In this document: positions 1 to 9,073 of the stretch, piece by piece
Layout: the number at the start of each line of letters is the position of its first letter
Position numbering within the stretch: position 1 is the stretch's first letter
Source: a virus
Length of the DNA stretch: 64,000 nt
Virus record (IMG/VR): IMGVR_UViG_3300044633_003049
Coordinates: 62,001 to 126,000 of that record
Direction: 5' to 3' (one strand)
Notes under the pieces: model-generated
The model's input: only the letters and a program-made list of their open reading frames with translations
Told to the model about the DNA's origin: nothing
Databases searched by the model: none
Translations under genes and position numbers: made by a program

Positions 1-2025
1 TTCCGTAGTTATGTTAATATAAGAATTTTCATGATTCACACATAATGTCGGGACTAACATCCATTCAGGTAAAATATTTTTAACAAAATTACCCTCACCA
101 TCTATCCAATTTGCATCTATTTCATAATCATTTTTTTTAATTCCAATATTTAAAAAATATTTTATTTCTTCTTTTATCGATTCAATTTCTTGTGAATTAA
201 ATATGTGACTATAAAATTCATTTTCAGCATTTGGATTATAGTCAGGTATTAACGACCAATTTATATCCTCTAATAAATTATTTTTTTTCAATAAACATAA
301 CAACGCATACCTATGTCTTTTAGGTCCTTTATTAAAACACATAAAAAATTTACCTTTTTTTTCTGTTATTAAAGAACACTCTCCCTCCATTTCTAATACT
401 CTAGTTGATGAGAATGGTAAAAAATTAATTTTATATACGTTAATATCACTATTATGTTCTTTTTTAATATCATCAATTAATGAGTTATTATTAATAAAAT
501 AAAATTGTTTTGGATTTAAATTATTTTTAATTACAAAATTATTAAGTTCTAAAAACCCGTTTTCGTCATCTGATTCGTGTTCTGTAACAAATCCCACGTA
601 AAAATTTTCACATTTTAACAAAACATTTTTTAAATTTTCATTAAAAAATTGTTCAAATTTTGCTTGTTTAAAAATTTGTTCATAATTAAATCCATGTAAT
701 GTTATGAAATAATAAAAATTTTCATCGGGTCTCTCATATACTTCATTAAATCTACATTTTTTTAATTCAAATTTATCATTACTCGATAATGTATTTTGTA
801 GATATCCAAAAAAAAGTCCTTTATCTAAATATGACCACATTAAATGATGCATATCTCCAAAATGTAAATTAGGAAAATGTTTTTTACCGTTATAATTTGT
901 ATTGTCAATGTCTAACCAATCATCATACACTAAATTTATTGTATTTTTTTTAATCATATTTTTAATCGTATTTAAAAAGTAACTTGGGATTACATCCTGA
1001 TTAATTGCATCATGTACCTCATATGTATATTCTTTAAATAATTCAATTAATTCTTTTGGTAAAAAAGGATCTTTTTCTATGATTTCTAACGCTCTTTTTT
1101 TATTTCTTTTAATCTTATCTTTAATAATATTGTTTAAATCATTTAAATTTTTATTTTTAAGATTTAATAAATTATTAACTACACCATCAGTTCTTTCCTT
1201 TAAATTTGGTTTTTTATCAAATGTATAATCAATTATTTCGTGATATAATTCAAATCCATATTCTTCTAATATATAATTTTGGTTCATATAACCTAAACAT
1301 ATAAATGGTTGTTCTAATAAAATCGCCTTAAAGGTTTTTTCTGTTACAAAAAGAAAATCATCACTAGATTCTGTTACAATTGTTAAAAATGTATTGGGTA
1401 TCAATATTTGTTTTGTCCATTCATTTAATATTTGTTTTCCGTCGTCTTCTAAATCAATATTTAACAATGTTTCGTTCCAATATTTAAATTCGTAATTAAT
1501 TTGGTAATCATCGTATTTAATCATTCTCCAAGATACTAAACCATCGTTTAATAGTTCATGTTTTGATAGGTTATCAATTAATTCACATCTATGATATCTT
1601 GACTTATTATTGTAGCATAGATAAAGATAATTAAAATTATTTCTATCTATTATATTTTCAAAATTAGATATTTGTGATTTTAAATGGTACATTGTATAGT
1701 GTAACAATGAAGTTCCCCAGGGTAATATATTTATATAATCAACTATACGTTTATTACCAAATATTGATTCCGATTTATGTATGTGATGTTGGTATTCGGC
1801 ACCACAAATAATATATAATTTAATATTCCTATCAATCAATAAATTTTTAAAAATTTTAAAGTTTTCTTCGTTATCTAACGCACGAAAAGATGCCTCAGTG
1901 ATATTAAAAAAAAATATTTTGTTAAAATTATATCTTTTAATTTCATCAATAATGTAAGATAAACCTTGTCCTACTCTTCCATCAACATGTGATATATTAT
2001 AGATTCCAACTCTTTTATCTAACAT
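1..2025 (-). CDS. Tandem-fused GT10-like glycosyltransferase family protein (3' end cut by window edge)
   Basis: The frame is open from an ATG at 2025 to base 1 (675 codons, no stop), so the C-terminus lies outside the window. Two homologous units are visible. The first ends in a block with VTESSDDFLFVTEKTFKA and QPFICLG, the pattern I see in the single-unit paralogs at 3875-5164, 6451-7716 and 10471-11760. The second begins near residue 350 with NLVYDDWLD and contains FFMCFNKGPKRHR and LEDINWSLIP, closely matching the start and middle of the 6451-7716 protein. The T-E-K-x-x-K-x-(I/P) block resembles the C-terminal motif of GT10 alpha-fucosyltransferases, so sugar transfer is likely, but donor and acceptor are unknown. 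The start overlaps the upstream gene by 11 bases. Confidence 0.7.
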   Translation of the reverse strand, partial: MLDKRVGIYNISHVDGRVGQGLSYIIDEIKRYNFNKIFFFNITEASFRALDNEENFKIFKNLLIDRNIKLYIICGAEYQHHIHKSESIFGNKRIVDYINILPWGTSLLHYTMYHLKSQISNFENIIDRNNFNYLYLCYNNKSRYHRCELIDNLSKHELLNDGLVSWRMIKYDDYQINYEFKYWNETLLNIDLEDDGKQILNEWTKQILIPNTFLTIVTESSDDFLFVTEKTFKAILLEQPFICLGYMNQNYILEEYGFELYHEIIDYTFDKKPNLKERTDGVVNNLLNLKNKNLNDLNNIIKDKIKRNKKRALEIIEKDPFLPKELIELFKEYTYEVHDAINQDVIPSYFLNTIKNMIKKNTINLVYDDWLDIDNTNYNGKKHFPNLHFGDMHHLMWSYLDKGLFFGYLQNTLSSNDKFELKKCRFNEVYERPDENFYYFITLHGFNYEQIFKQAKFEQFFNENLKNVLLKCENFYVGFVTEHESDDENGFLELNNFVIKNNLNPKQFYFINNNSLIDDIKKEHNSDINVYKINFLPFSSTRVLEMEGECSLITEKKGKFFMCFNKGPKRHRYALLCLLKKNNLLEDINWSLIPDYNPNAENEFYSHIFNSQEIESIKEEIKYFLNIGIKKNDYEIDANWIDGEGNFVKNILPEWMLVPTLCVNHENSYINITTE

Positions 2026-2752
2026 TTATATTTTTTAAAAATGGTAATATTATTTCTTTTGTAAACATTTCATGCCCATAATCATTTGGGTGAATTCCTA
2101 TATATCCATTAAAATCAGGTTTATTAAAACCTTTATCTTTACAATTAATTTTAACCCATTCATGACACCCATTTATCGGTAAGAATTTCTCAAAATTTAC
2201 CATATTAAATAAATATTCAACTTCAGGATGTTTTAATGTTGTTTCGTTTTCTTTATTTAAAATATCCATATATGTGGTCATAAAATATTTTATATTATTT
2301 TTTTCTAAATATAATTGTACTAATAAAATATTTCGTAACGTTTCTATCATTGCACCTACATATGTATGGAAATTTTGATACCACATTTTAGCTAATGGTG
2401 TGTTCCAATGTGAATTTATTATAACCCAATTTTTACGGTTTTCAACTATACTTGTTGGGTTTTCTTCCCATCCGTCTACATTCTCTAATCTTAAATTATT
2501 ATCTATAAAGAAATTGTGTCTATCAATACCACTCCACATGATACCGACAATTATTTCTTCACTTTTTTTTGTTTTTAATTGTTCATTAACATTATATAAA
2601 ACCTTTTGAGCAATAATGTTATTTCCTTGACATGGCATTGATACGTTCAATAAGTCATATTCATTTAACTCTTTAAGTTTGTATGCCCAACTCCAAGGTT
2701 GGTGTGTAAAACTACAACCACTAGCAATTAAAATTTTTTTATTTTCCTCCAT
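2015..2752 (-). CDS. SGNH/GDSL-hydrolase-like protein
   Basis: This 245-residue protein has the hallmarks of the SGNH fold. Near the N-terminus ASGCSFT carries the candidate nucleophile Ser (block I), CQGNNIIAQ carries block II/III-type Gly and Asn, and IHPNDYGHEMF near the C-terminus supplies the His of block V. The family includes esterases, lipases and carbohydrate O-acyl hydrolases or transferases. In a sugar island an O-acyl-editing role is plausible but unproven. It is one of four such genes in the window (with 7713, 9521 and 15394). Its start overlaps the end of the dehydrogenase gene by 14 bases, which suggests translational coupling. Confidence 0.7.
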   Translation of the reverse strand: MEENKKILIASGCSFTHQPWSWAYKLKELNEYDLLNVSMPCQGNNIIAQKVLYNVNEQLKTKKSEEIIVGIMWSGIDRHNFFIDNNLRLENVDGWEENPTSIVENRKNWVIINSHWNTPLAKMWYQNFHTYVGAMIETLRNILLVQLYLEKNNIKYFMTTYMDILNKENETTLKHPEVEYLFNMVNFEKFLPINGCHEWVKINCKDKGFNKPDFNGYIGIHPNDYGHEMFTKEIILPFLKNINVR

Positions 2753-3878
2753 AATAAACTGTGTCTTTGTATTTTCTTTCTCTCCATGGGTCTAATACAA
2801 TACTACCTTCAGGGAAAACAGTATCATTATGTGTTCCTCTATGCCCTAATAAGTATATTGCGGGTCCGTCTATTAAATCAAAATTCATTGGGTAATTTAA
2901 ATAATGAGCGATTAATCTCGTATAAGAACCATCCACATACGGAACACCAGGTTTAAAACTTTCTCCCATAATTACAAGTGGTAAATTATATTTATCCTTT
3001 AGTTCCATCATTTTATTAGCAATATTATGTGCCTGTTCCTCTCTTGATTTCATTACTGCATCAAATAAATCATATGTTAAACCATATTCTTGTGCCATAA
3101 ACCTCAACGCAATATTATCTCTCGGATGACATCCTCCACCATCTCCCATTCCAGCTTTCATATAAGCCGGTCCCATAATTCTATACGAACTTCTCTCTAA
3201 TGCACCAGTAACAATATCGGTATTCATATTACCATTTTTTTCCGCTACATCCATTATCATATTCACTAATGATAACTTAGTAGAAATAAATGTGTTATAA
3301 AATATTTTAATAGCCTCCGCATCGTCCCATGTACCTATTTCACATCTTGTTTCGGGGTGTATGAATGTTCCGTAGAACTCTGTTAGTTTTTCCGCGTCTC
3401 CCGTTCTTGACCCGTCCTCCGTACCTATTATTAACATTTCTGGTTTGACCATATCTTCTTTAACTGTACCCATTGCAATTAGGTATGGATTATATATAAA
3501 ACGATAATTTTTAACCAATGGTATAAATTCACGTCTTGTGGTGCCGGGTAAAACTGTTGATATTAAAACAACTAACTGTTCTTTTGTTGTATGTTGATTT
3601 ATCTCATTCAAAATACCCTTAACAATTGAATAGTCAAAATCTTTTGGTTCCAAATGTGATGTTGGTTGACTCCCATCGTAATCTTTGTGATGTGGGGTCG
3701 GTACCGCAATGAATATCAATTCCCTATCTCTACAAACATCTTCTAATGATGTTGTCATAGATATTGTACTATCCTTAATTTCCATCACATCGTAACCAAG
3801 AACATCGTGATTAGCACTCTGCATAACTTCAGCGGCCTCTTTTCCTAATTTACCAATTCCAATAAATCCAATTCTCAT
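2739..3878 (-). CDS. UDP-glucose/GDP-mannose 6-dehydrogenase family protein
   Basis: A protein of 379 residues, slightly shorter than the usual 390-450. It opens with a Rossmann NAD-binding motif (GFIGIGKLG), then ISTVLPGTTR of the N-terminal domain and NPYLIAMGTVKED at the domain boundary. The motif GGGCHPRDN places the catalytic Cys at residue 250. GESFKPGVPYVDGS near residues 305-320 matches the C-terminal UDP-binding domain. The family oxidises the C6 hydroxyl of a nucleotide sugar to a carboxylate using two NAD+. This would feed uronic-acid-type sugars to the glycosyltransferases around it. It overlaps its neighbours by 14 and 4 bases, so it belongs to one operon with them. Confidence 0.85.
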   Translation of the reverse strand: MRIGFIGIGKLGKEAAEVMQSANHDVLGYDVMEIKDSTISMTTSLEDVCRDRELIFIAVPTPHHKDYDGSQPTSHLEPKDFDYSIVKGILNEINQHTTKEQLVVLISTVLPGTTRREFIPLVKNYRFIYNPYLIAMGTVKEDMVKPEMLIIGTEDGSRTGDAEKLTEFYGTFIHPETRCEIGTWDDAEAIKIFYNTFISTKLSLVNMIMDVAEKNGNMNTDIVTGALERSSYRIMGPAYMKAGMGDGGGCHPRDNIALRFMAQEYGLTYDLFDAVMKSREEQAHNIANKMMELKDKYNLPLVIMGESFKPGVPYVDGSYTRLIAHYLNYPMNFDLIDGPAIYLLGHRGTHNDTVFPEGSIVLDPWRERKYKDTVYYGGK

Positions 3879-5164
3879 ATTAATTTCTTTTTGTTACCAT
3901 TTTTATTTATATCTTCCCAAATACCTATTAAAACTTCTTTAATTGTTTTAGATTCGTCGGTTTCACCGTAATTTTCAAAATAATAAGTTTTGAAATGGTT
4001 GTAATTAAATTCACATATCTCAAACATTTCTTCTCTCAATTTTTTTAATTCATCTAAAGATTTTAAACTAAATTTTTCTAACTCATTAACAATCATTTTA
4101 GATCTTTTATCCCTATCAGGTTCATCATCATAACTCTCATCTATCCATCTATCAAACGTTTTGAAACCGATTGATTTTAAATACTTTAACGAATACTGAT
4201 TACCGTAAACCATAAATGGATGACCTACCATAATTGGTTTCCAAATTTTTTCAGAAAAAAATAGTGTCCCGTCATCAACTAATGTTTCCGTAACTACTGA
4301 AATAAATGTTTTTTTAAAATCTTCAACAGTTATGTTAACCGCCAAATTATATTTTAATTCAGGCATCGTATCAATCGTCATTGGTGTTTCATTATCAAAA
4401 AATGATTTTATATTATCTGAAACTTCATAAGGTATTTCTGAAATTTTATCTATACTAATTAATCCTTTATATATAAGATTTTTTTCCAATAAATCAATTA
4501 TAAATCTTATTCTTTGATGTCTATATTGTCTATTATAGGATAAAAAAAGATATTTTTCATTTGTCGGTTCAAAAGATACGATTCTCCCCTTATATTTATT
4601 CCACGGCTCAAAATGTGAAACCCCTTTTGCTCCAAACCCTAAATTTCTTTCAATTACTATTTTTTCTGACAATAAATTTCCACACACATAAAAGATAGAA
4701 TTTTTTGGTAAATTTGATTCTAATCTCCATTTTTCTATTATCTCAAAATCTTCATTATTTTCCATTCCGGAATAACCTTCATATATAAAAAACATTAATA
4801 TTTTAGATTTACCATTTCTTATATCATCTATATAATTCTTTGAAATGCATGAAAACCCAATATCTAAATTATTTTCAAAAAACGTATTCGTATATATATT
4901 AATAATGTATATATGTGACGAACCATTTAATTCGTTTTTTGGTGTATATTGAATTAAATTACAAATTTTAGGTGTAGTTTGATGTCTTAAATGTTCTAAG
5001 TCAAACATTTCACCATCTTCCGTTAATACATTCCATTCCCCCAATGTATGTGGAATTGCCAATTTTTTTGATTCCTTTATATACCAAGTTTTAGAAGATC
5101 CGTTAGGTCTGTAATAATCAAAAATACTGTCCCAATCTTCTAAACTACAAATAATTTTTTCCAT
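3875..5164 (-). CDS. GT10-like glycosyltransferase family protein
   Basis: A 429-residue member of the island's GT-like paralog family. Shared landmarks are an N-terminal variable part, YLFLSYNRQYRHQRIRF in the middle (compare FACLNKRLRPHRIWF in the 10471 gene), then VVTETLVDDG, FFSEKIWKPIMVGHPF and FKTFDRWIDESYDDEPDRDK. The TE...SEK-x-x-K-P block is like the donor-binding end of GT10 fucosyltransferases. I infer a cytosolic glycosyltransferase; the substrate is unknown. It is the first gene of the leftward unit that starts at the divergent spacer 5165-5257, and it overlaps the next gene by 4 bases (ATGA type). Confidence 0.65.
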   Translation of the reverse strand: MEKIICSLEDWDSIFDYYRPNGSSKTWYIKESKKLAIPHTLGEWNVLTEDGEMFDLEHLRHQTTPKICNLIQYTPKNELNGSSHIYIINIYTNTFFENNLDIGFSCISKNYIDDIRNGKSKILMFFIYEGYSGMENNEDFEIIEKWRLESNLPKNSIFYVCGNLLSEKIVIERNLGFGAKGVSHFEPWNKYKGRIVSFEPTNEKYLFLSYNRQYRHQRIRFIIDLLEKNLIYKGLISIDKISEIPYEVSDNIKSFFDNETPMTIDTMPELKYNLAVNITVEDFKKTFISVVTETLVDDGTLFFSEKIWKPIMVGHPFMVYGNQYSLKYLKSIGFKTFDRWIDESYDDEPDRDKRSKMIVNELEKFSLKSLDELKKLREEMFEICEFNYNHFKTYYFENYGETDESKTIKEVLIGIWEDINKNGNKKKLI

Positions 5165-5257
5165 ATTGATATATGAAATATAAGAAAATTTATTTAAAAA
5201 AACAATAAATTAACTAAAACTATTCGGTATTTAATTATTTTTTATTATATTAGTATT
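5165..5257. promoter_or_regulatory. Divergent promoter region
   Basis: This 93-base, very AT-rich spacer separates the leftward unit (5164 down) from the rightward three-gene block (5258 up), so promoters in both directions are expected. In the leftward direction it has CTTATATT (5177-5184 on the complement), also seen upstream of the 11760 and 26527 starts. It also has ATATGAAATATA (5171-5182), which recurs as a 12-base match upstream of the sigma-factor gene at 61864-61875. No TATTTATA late-type octamer is present. Confidence 0.4.
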
Positions 5258-5890
5258 ATGGTAAAAAATTTAAACGATAATCTACCAATTGTTAGGAATT
5301 CACTTTGGGATAAACATGGACTTATTCAATTCGAAAGGAAAATGGCCGACTATTGGGAATCTGGTAAAGTAAGAGGTCCCATACATTTAAATGGTGGTAA
5401 TGAGGACGAATTAATTGAAATTTTTAAACGAATTAAAAAAACCGATTGGGTTTTTTCGACTTGGAGATCCCATTATCATGCATTATTAAAAGGTGTTCCT
5501 TCGGAATGGTTAGAACAAGAGATATTGGAAGGTCGTTCAATAACGATTATAAACAAAGAAGAGAATTTTTATAGTTCAGGAATTGTTGCCGGTATTATAC
5601 CGATAGCGGTTGGTGCGGCAATTGCAAATAAAAGAAATGGTAGTAATGACATAGTATGGTGTTTTTTAGGTGACATGACATATGAAACAGGTATTTTCAT
5701 GGAAAACCACAAGTATGCCAAAAATTTTGATTTACCTATTAAATTTGTCATCGAAGATAATGGAGTATCGACAAATACCCCAACAATTGAAACGTGGGGG
5801 GTTAAAAGTGGAGTTCCAAATGACATTATTTGGTATGACTACGAAAAGCAATGGCCTCACTATGGTACAGGTAAATGGGTTATATTTTAA
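5258..5890 (+). CDS. Thiamine-diphosphate enzyme, E1-alpha-like subunit (short form)
   Basis: This 210-residue protein resembles the ThDP/Mg-binding (alpha) subunit of pyruvate- or acetoin-dehydrogenase-type E1 enzymes. It shows STWRSHYHAL with the conserved His region, SSGIVAGIIPIAVGAA, and the ThDP signature beginning GDMTYETG (Gly138-Asp139) and ending IEDN about 30 residues later. Typical E1-alpha proteins have 320-400 residues. This one stops soon after the ThDP motif with WPHYGTGKWVIF, which reads like a natural end rather than a break. It is followed 14 bases later by its likely partner. It probably decarboxylates or transfers a two-carbon unit of a 2-oxo acid or ketose; substrate unknown. 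Confidence 0.75.
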   Translation: MVKNLNDNLPIVRNSLWDKHGLIQFERKMADYWESGKVRGPIHLNGGNEDELIEIFKRIKKTDWVFSTWRSHYHALLKGVPSEWLEQEILEGRSITIINKEENFYSSGIVAGIIPIAVGAAIANKRNGSNDIVWCFLGDMTYETGIFMENHKYAKNFDLPIKFVIEDNGVSTNTPTIETWGVKSGVPNDIIWYDYEKQWPHYGTGKWVIF

Positions 5891-5904
5891 ACATTAAAAA
5901 TTAG

Positions 5905-6450
5905 ATGAATACACAACAACAAACACCTTATAAAGATGCATTGACTAACTCAATGACTTATTTAGGTCAACAAAATGATACAGTTTTTATTGGTCAACAA
6001 ATTATTTGGCCTGGAAACCCAATGAGTTCTACTTTAAATAATGTTTCTAAAGAAAAAATGATTGAGGTTCCTGTAATGGAAGATTCACAAATGGGAATGT
6101 CATTAGGGATGGCGATGGTCGGTAAGTTTGTTATTACATTCTACCCTCGTTGGGACTTTTTAATATGTGCAACAAATCAATTAGTTAACCATGTTGATAA
6201 AATTGGTTTAATGAGTGGTGGTGAATGGAAACCTAACATGATTATTCGTGTGGGTAAAGGTTCAGATAATCCATTGGATCCAGGTCATCAACATAAAGGT
6301 AATTATTTTAATGAATTTAAATCGATGTGTCCCAATATTAATTTTATCGATTTAAAAGATTGGGAATCAATTGAATTTCACTATAAAAATGCGTATGAAA
6401 AGGGTGGAATTCATGTTATAGTTGAGTATCCTGAACTTTATAATTTATAA
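5905..6450 (+). CDS. Thiamine-diphosphate enzyme, E1-beta/transketolase pyrimidine-domain-like subunit (short form)
   Basis: A 181-residue protein matching only the pyrimidine-binding domain of E1-beta. PVMEDSQMGMSLGMAMVG aligns with the E1-beta stretch around its conserved catalytic Glu (here Glu59), and FYPRWDFLICATNQLVNH follows as in E1-beta. Normal E1-beta has about 325 residues; the C-terminal transketolase domain is missing. With the 5258-5890 product this would form a minimal two-subunit ThDP enzyme, comparable in layout to sulfopyruvate or phosphonopyruvate decarboxylase pairs. A role in making a sugar precursor is inferred from the neighbours. Confidence 0.75.
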   Translation: MNTQQQTPYKDALTNSMTYLGQQNDTVFIGQQIIWPGNPMSSTLNNVSKEKMIEVPVMEDSQMGMSLGMAMVGKFVITFYPRWDFLICATNQLVNHVDKIGLMSGGEWKPNMIIRVGKGSDNPLDPGHQHKGNYFNEFKSMCPNINFIDLKDWESIEFHYKNAYEKGGIHVIVEYPELYNL

Positions 6451-7716
6451 ATGAATAACATTTTAAATTTAGTGTACGATATTTGGGATGGTGATGCTCC
6501 AATTTTTAACGGAAAGAGTCATTATCCGAATAAAATTTTTTGGGATTTTGAAGATTTTATAAAGTCGTATATTAATTCATTTTCAAATTGTGATGAGTCA
6601 GGTAAAATTGTAATTAAAAATCATAAAATTAAAGATGTTTATGACAATTCAAATGAAAAATTTTATTACGTAATTTGTCATGCTTCAATAAGTATTGATG
6701 AAATTATTAACGATAAACTAATCCTTTCTGAAGAAATTATTGAATGTTTAAAAATATGTAAAAATTTTAATCTTATATTTTTTTCTCATCATGAGTCAGA
6801 TAATGAAAATGGATTTGCCGTTTTAAATAACATTGGTGTTTCACCTAAACAAATATACATTGTTAATAACAATTATAAATTAAATCATTACGTCATTAAT
6901 TATAAGTCAGAAATTAACGTATATAGTATAATGTACTTACCAATCGTAGTTGCATTATCCCTTGAAAAAAATGACATACCATTTGATGTATATGAAAAAA
7001 ATAAATTTTTTATGTGTTTTAATAGAGGTCCTAAAATACATAGATGTAGCTTATTGATTTATATGTTAAAAAATAAATTATTAGATGACACAAATTGGTC
7101 TTTTATACCTTTATATTCTAAAAAATGTCAAAATTCAAATTATTTGTCTTTATTTGATGATAGTGAATTAGAGACACTACATGATGAAATTGAATATATT
7201 GATAATTTAAAAATAAAAATTAGTGACACCGAGGTAAATGATTTAGAATTTGATGATAATAATGAAATAACAATTATAAACCCAATTTATGTAAACAGGC
7301 TTTATCCACCAGACATACCGCACAATTATAAAAACGCATATATTAATATTGTTACGGAATCACAATTTATTGATTTAGGAAATGTTATTCATATAACCGA
7401 AAAATCATTTAAACCATTTTTTTACTATCAGTTTCCGATTATTTTGGCAACACACCACCACATTAAATCATTAAAAGAAAAATATAATTTTGATTTTTTT
7501 GATGATGTAATTAATCATAGTTATGATAATGAGCCGGATCAAAAGAAAAGATTTAAAATGATTACAGAAGAATTAAAAAGATTACATGAAAATAAAGAGA
7601 CTTTAATTGAATTTTATTCAAAAAATTCACAAAGATTTGAAGATAATAAAAACAAAGTAATTCAAATAGGCAAAAATAAAAGTGATTATCTTTTTATTAA
7701 AAATTTATTAAATTAA
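6451..7716 (+). CDS. GT10-like glycosyltransferase family protein
   Basis: A 421-residue, single-unit member of the GT-like family. It is most similar to the second half of the 1-2025 fusion: both have a NLVYD start, MCFN(R/K)GPK-x-HR in the middle and D-x-NWS-x-IP after it. The C-terminal block is NIVTESQFIDLG, HITEKSFKPFFYYQFP and HSYDNEPDQKKR. The ATG directly follows the stop of the E1-beta-like gene, so the three plus-strand genes form one unit. It converges with the 7713-8450 gene, sharing 4 bases at their stops. No terminator hairpin is visible at the junction. Confidence 0.65.
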   Translation: MNNILNLVYDIWDGDAPIFNGKSHYPNKIFWDFEDFIKSYINSFSNCDESGKIVIKNHKIKDVYDNSNEKFYYVICHASISIDEIINDKLILSEEIIECLKICKNFNLIFFSHHESDNENGFAVLNNIGVSPKQIYIVNNNYKLNHYVINYKSEINVYSIMYLPIVVALSLEKNDIPFDVYEKNKFFMCFNRGPKIHRCSLLIYMLKNKLLDDTNWSFIPLYSKKCQNSNYLSLFDDSELETLHDEIEYIDNLKIKISDTEVNDLEFDDNNEITIINPIYVNRLYPPDIPHNYKNAYINIVTESQFIDLGNVIHITEKSFKPFFYYQFPIILATHHHIKSLKEKYNFDFFDDVINHSYDNEPDQKKRFKMITEELKRLHENKETLIEFYSKNSQRFEDNKNKVIQIGKNKSDYLFIKNLLN

Positions 7717-8450
7717 TAATGTGCTTTTATTATAAAATCATATAACATATCAGAAATTAATTTATACCCATGGATATTAGGATGTTGGGTTGGTCTATCT
7801 TTATAATTTTCACTATGTTCCCAAATATCTTCTCTGTTTGTATCGTTCAAGAAATCTCTTATGGTTTTTTTACCGAACCTCCAATAATATTTTTTATCAA
7901 TTATATCTAACCTATCATCATGTTTATTTAATTCAATTATCATACTTTCAAAAGCATCACACATTACATATTTAACTTCATAAAAATCAAACATCTTCTG
8001 TAAAAAAATAATATAGTTTTGGTTAACTATATTATAATAATTTTGATTAAATAAATTGGATACGTATAATTCTTTAAATGAACACAAAAAATTATTATAT
8101 TTTTCATTTTCACTTTGATATGACTCAACGAATTTGTGGGGATATTCTATTAAGTGTTTTATTGACCAGCTAACCCATTCGTTTTTAGGTAAAAATGGTA
8201 CCAAATCCCTTAAAGATGATGACCACATAATAACCACAATATCATTTTTTTCAATCTTACCTTCAATTAAATCGTCAACAATTTTATTAAAAATATTTAA
8301 ATTTGAATTTCCTGAAATGCCGTTATTAATGGATTTTACATTAAGTTTATCTGACACTATTTTTAGCCAAGAATGTTTTTTCCATTCATTTCTATTATTA
8401 GTGGTTCCTTGTCCCTCAGTCCAACTATCTCCATATCCATGTAACCTCAT
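7713..8450 (-). CDS. SGNH-hydrolase-like protein
   Basis: SGNH-type motifs are HGYGDSWTEGQG at the N-terminus (GDS block with the nucleophile Ser), NGISGNSNLN (Gly/Asn block) and QHPNIHGYKL near the C-terminus (catalytic His). I start at the ATG at 8450 (245 residues), one base after the stop of the upstream oxygenase gene. The longer reading from 8516 uses a TTG and would overlap that gene by 65 bases. MW-S-S (VIMWSSS) after the central strand resembles MWSG in the 2015-2752 paralog. Probably an O-acyl esterase or transferase on a glycan. Confidence 0.7.
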   Translation of the reverse strand: MRLHGYGDSWTEGQGTTNNRNEWKKHSWLKIVSDKLNVKSINNGISGNSNLNIFNKIVDDLIEGKIEKNDIVVIMWSSSLRDLVPFLPKNEWVSWSIKHLIEYPHKFVESYQSENEKYNNFLCSFKELYVSNLFNQNYYNIVNQNYIIFLQKMFDFYEVKYVMCDAFESMIIELNKHDDRLDIIDKKYYWRFGKKTIRDFLNDTNREDIWEHSENYKDRPTQHPNIHGYKLISDMLYDFIIKAHY

Positions 8451-8451
8451 A

Positions 8452-9063
8452 TTACTTATTAAATGATACAATTGAGTATCTTGGAAATTGTGCATACTCC
8501 TCAACTGAACTAACAAAGTGAGGTGATCTAAAAACTTTATTATTTAGTAATGTAACCCTATTGAATTTAGGTAGAACTTGTTTATTAAATTCAAAATCTT
8601 TATCATCAACAACGTTTAGTATTCCTCCCCAATCCCACATCCATTTTTCATTTACATAGTATATTAAATTAATGTGTCCACCATAATCATCAATGTGTGT
8701 TCTGAAGTAATCTCCTTTATCTGATTTGTGACATCTAATGTCAAATTCATTCAATTCAAATGGTGATACTTCCTTTAACATCGGTACAAAAAATTCATTG
8801 TACGTATTTTTAATATCTTCGTTTTGTTCTAATGTAACGGACCTACTATATCTTGTTGAGTATATTTCGTCTCCTTTAGGTAAGTAAGGTGATTCGGTTT
8901 TAAAAACGTGCTCAAAGTGATTTTCTCTTACTTGATGTTTAAGTTCCCATGTTTGTTCATTTACGAATAAATCATGTATTTTTTTTGCAACATCGGTCGG
9001 TAAAAAATTGTCAATTACTGTGTAACCAATTTCCAATAAATCGCTTTTGTTTTTAGTGTACAT
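8452..9063 (-). CDS. 2-oxoglutarate/Fe(II)-dependent oxygenase (prolyl-hydroxylase-like)
   Basis: A 203-residue protein with the full iron and cosubstrate set: His123 and Asp125 in HIDDYGG, distal His182 in SPHFVSSV, and Arg195 in PRYSIVSFNK, which would bind the 2-oxoglutarate carboxylate. NLIYYVNEKW and WGGILNVV match strands typical of P4H-type phage oxygenases. It should hydroxylate a protein side chain or a small molecule. The target is unknown. It sits in the sugar island next to two SGNH genes, so modification of a sugar, lipid or fibre protein is possible. Confidence 0.8.
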   Translation of the reverse strand: MYTKNKSDLLEIGYTVIDNFLPTDVAKKIHDLFVNEQTWELKHQVRENHFEHVFKTESPYLPKGDEIYSTRYSRSVTLEQNEDIKNTYNEFFVPMLKEVSPFELNEFDIRCHKSDKGDYFRTHIDDYGGHINLIYYVNEKWMWDWGGILNVVDDKDFEFNKQVLPKFNRVTLLNNKVFRSPHFVSSVEEYAQFPRYSIVSFNK

Positions 9064-9073
9064 AAAATTACAT

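Noticed and set aside
5258-5890. Possible truncation or frameshift of the E1-alpha-like gene
   Set aside because: The end WPHYGTGKWVIF reads as a natural terminus, the next gene follows after 14 bases, and no homologous continuation is seen in the other frames.
8451-8516. Longer start (TTG) of the 7713 SGNH gene
   Set aside because: It would overlap the oxygenase gene by 65 bases. The ATG at 8450 sits directly before the GDS motif.
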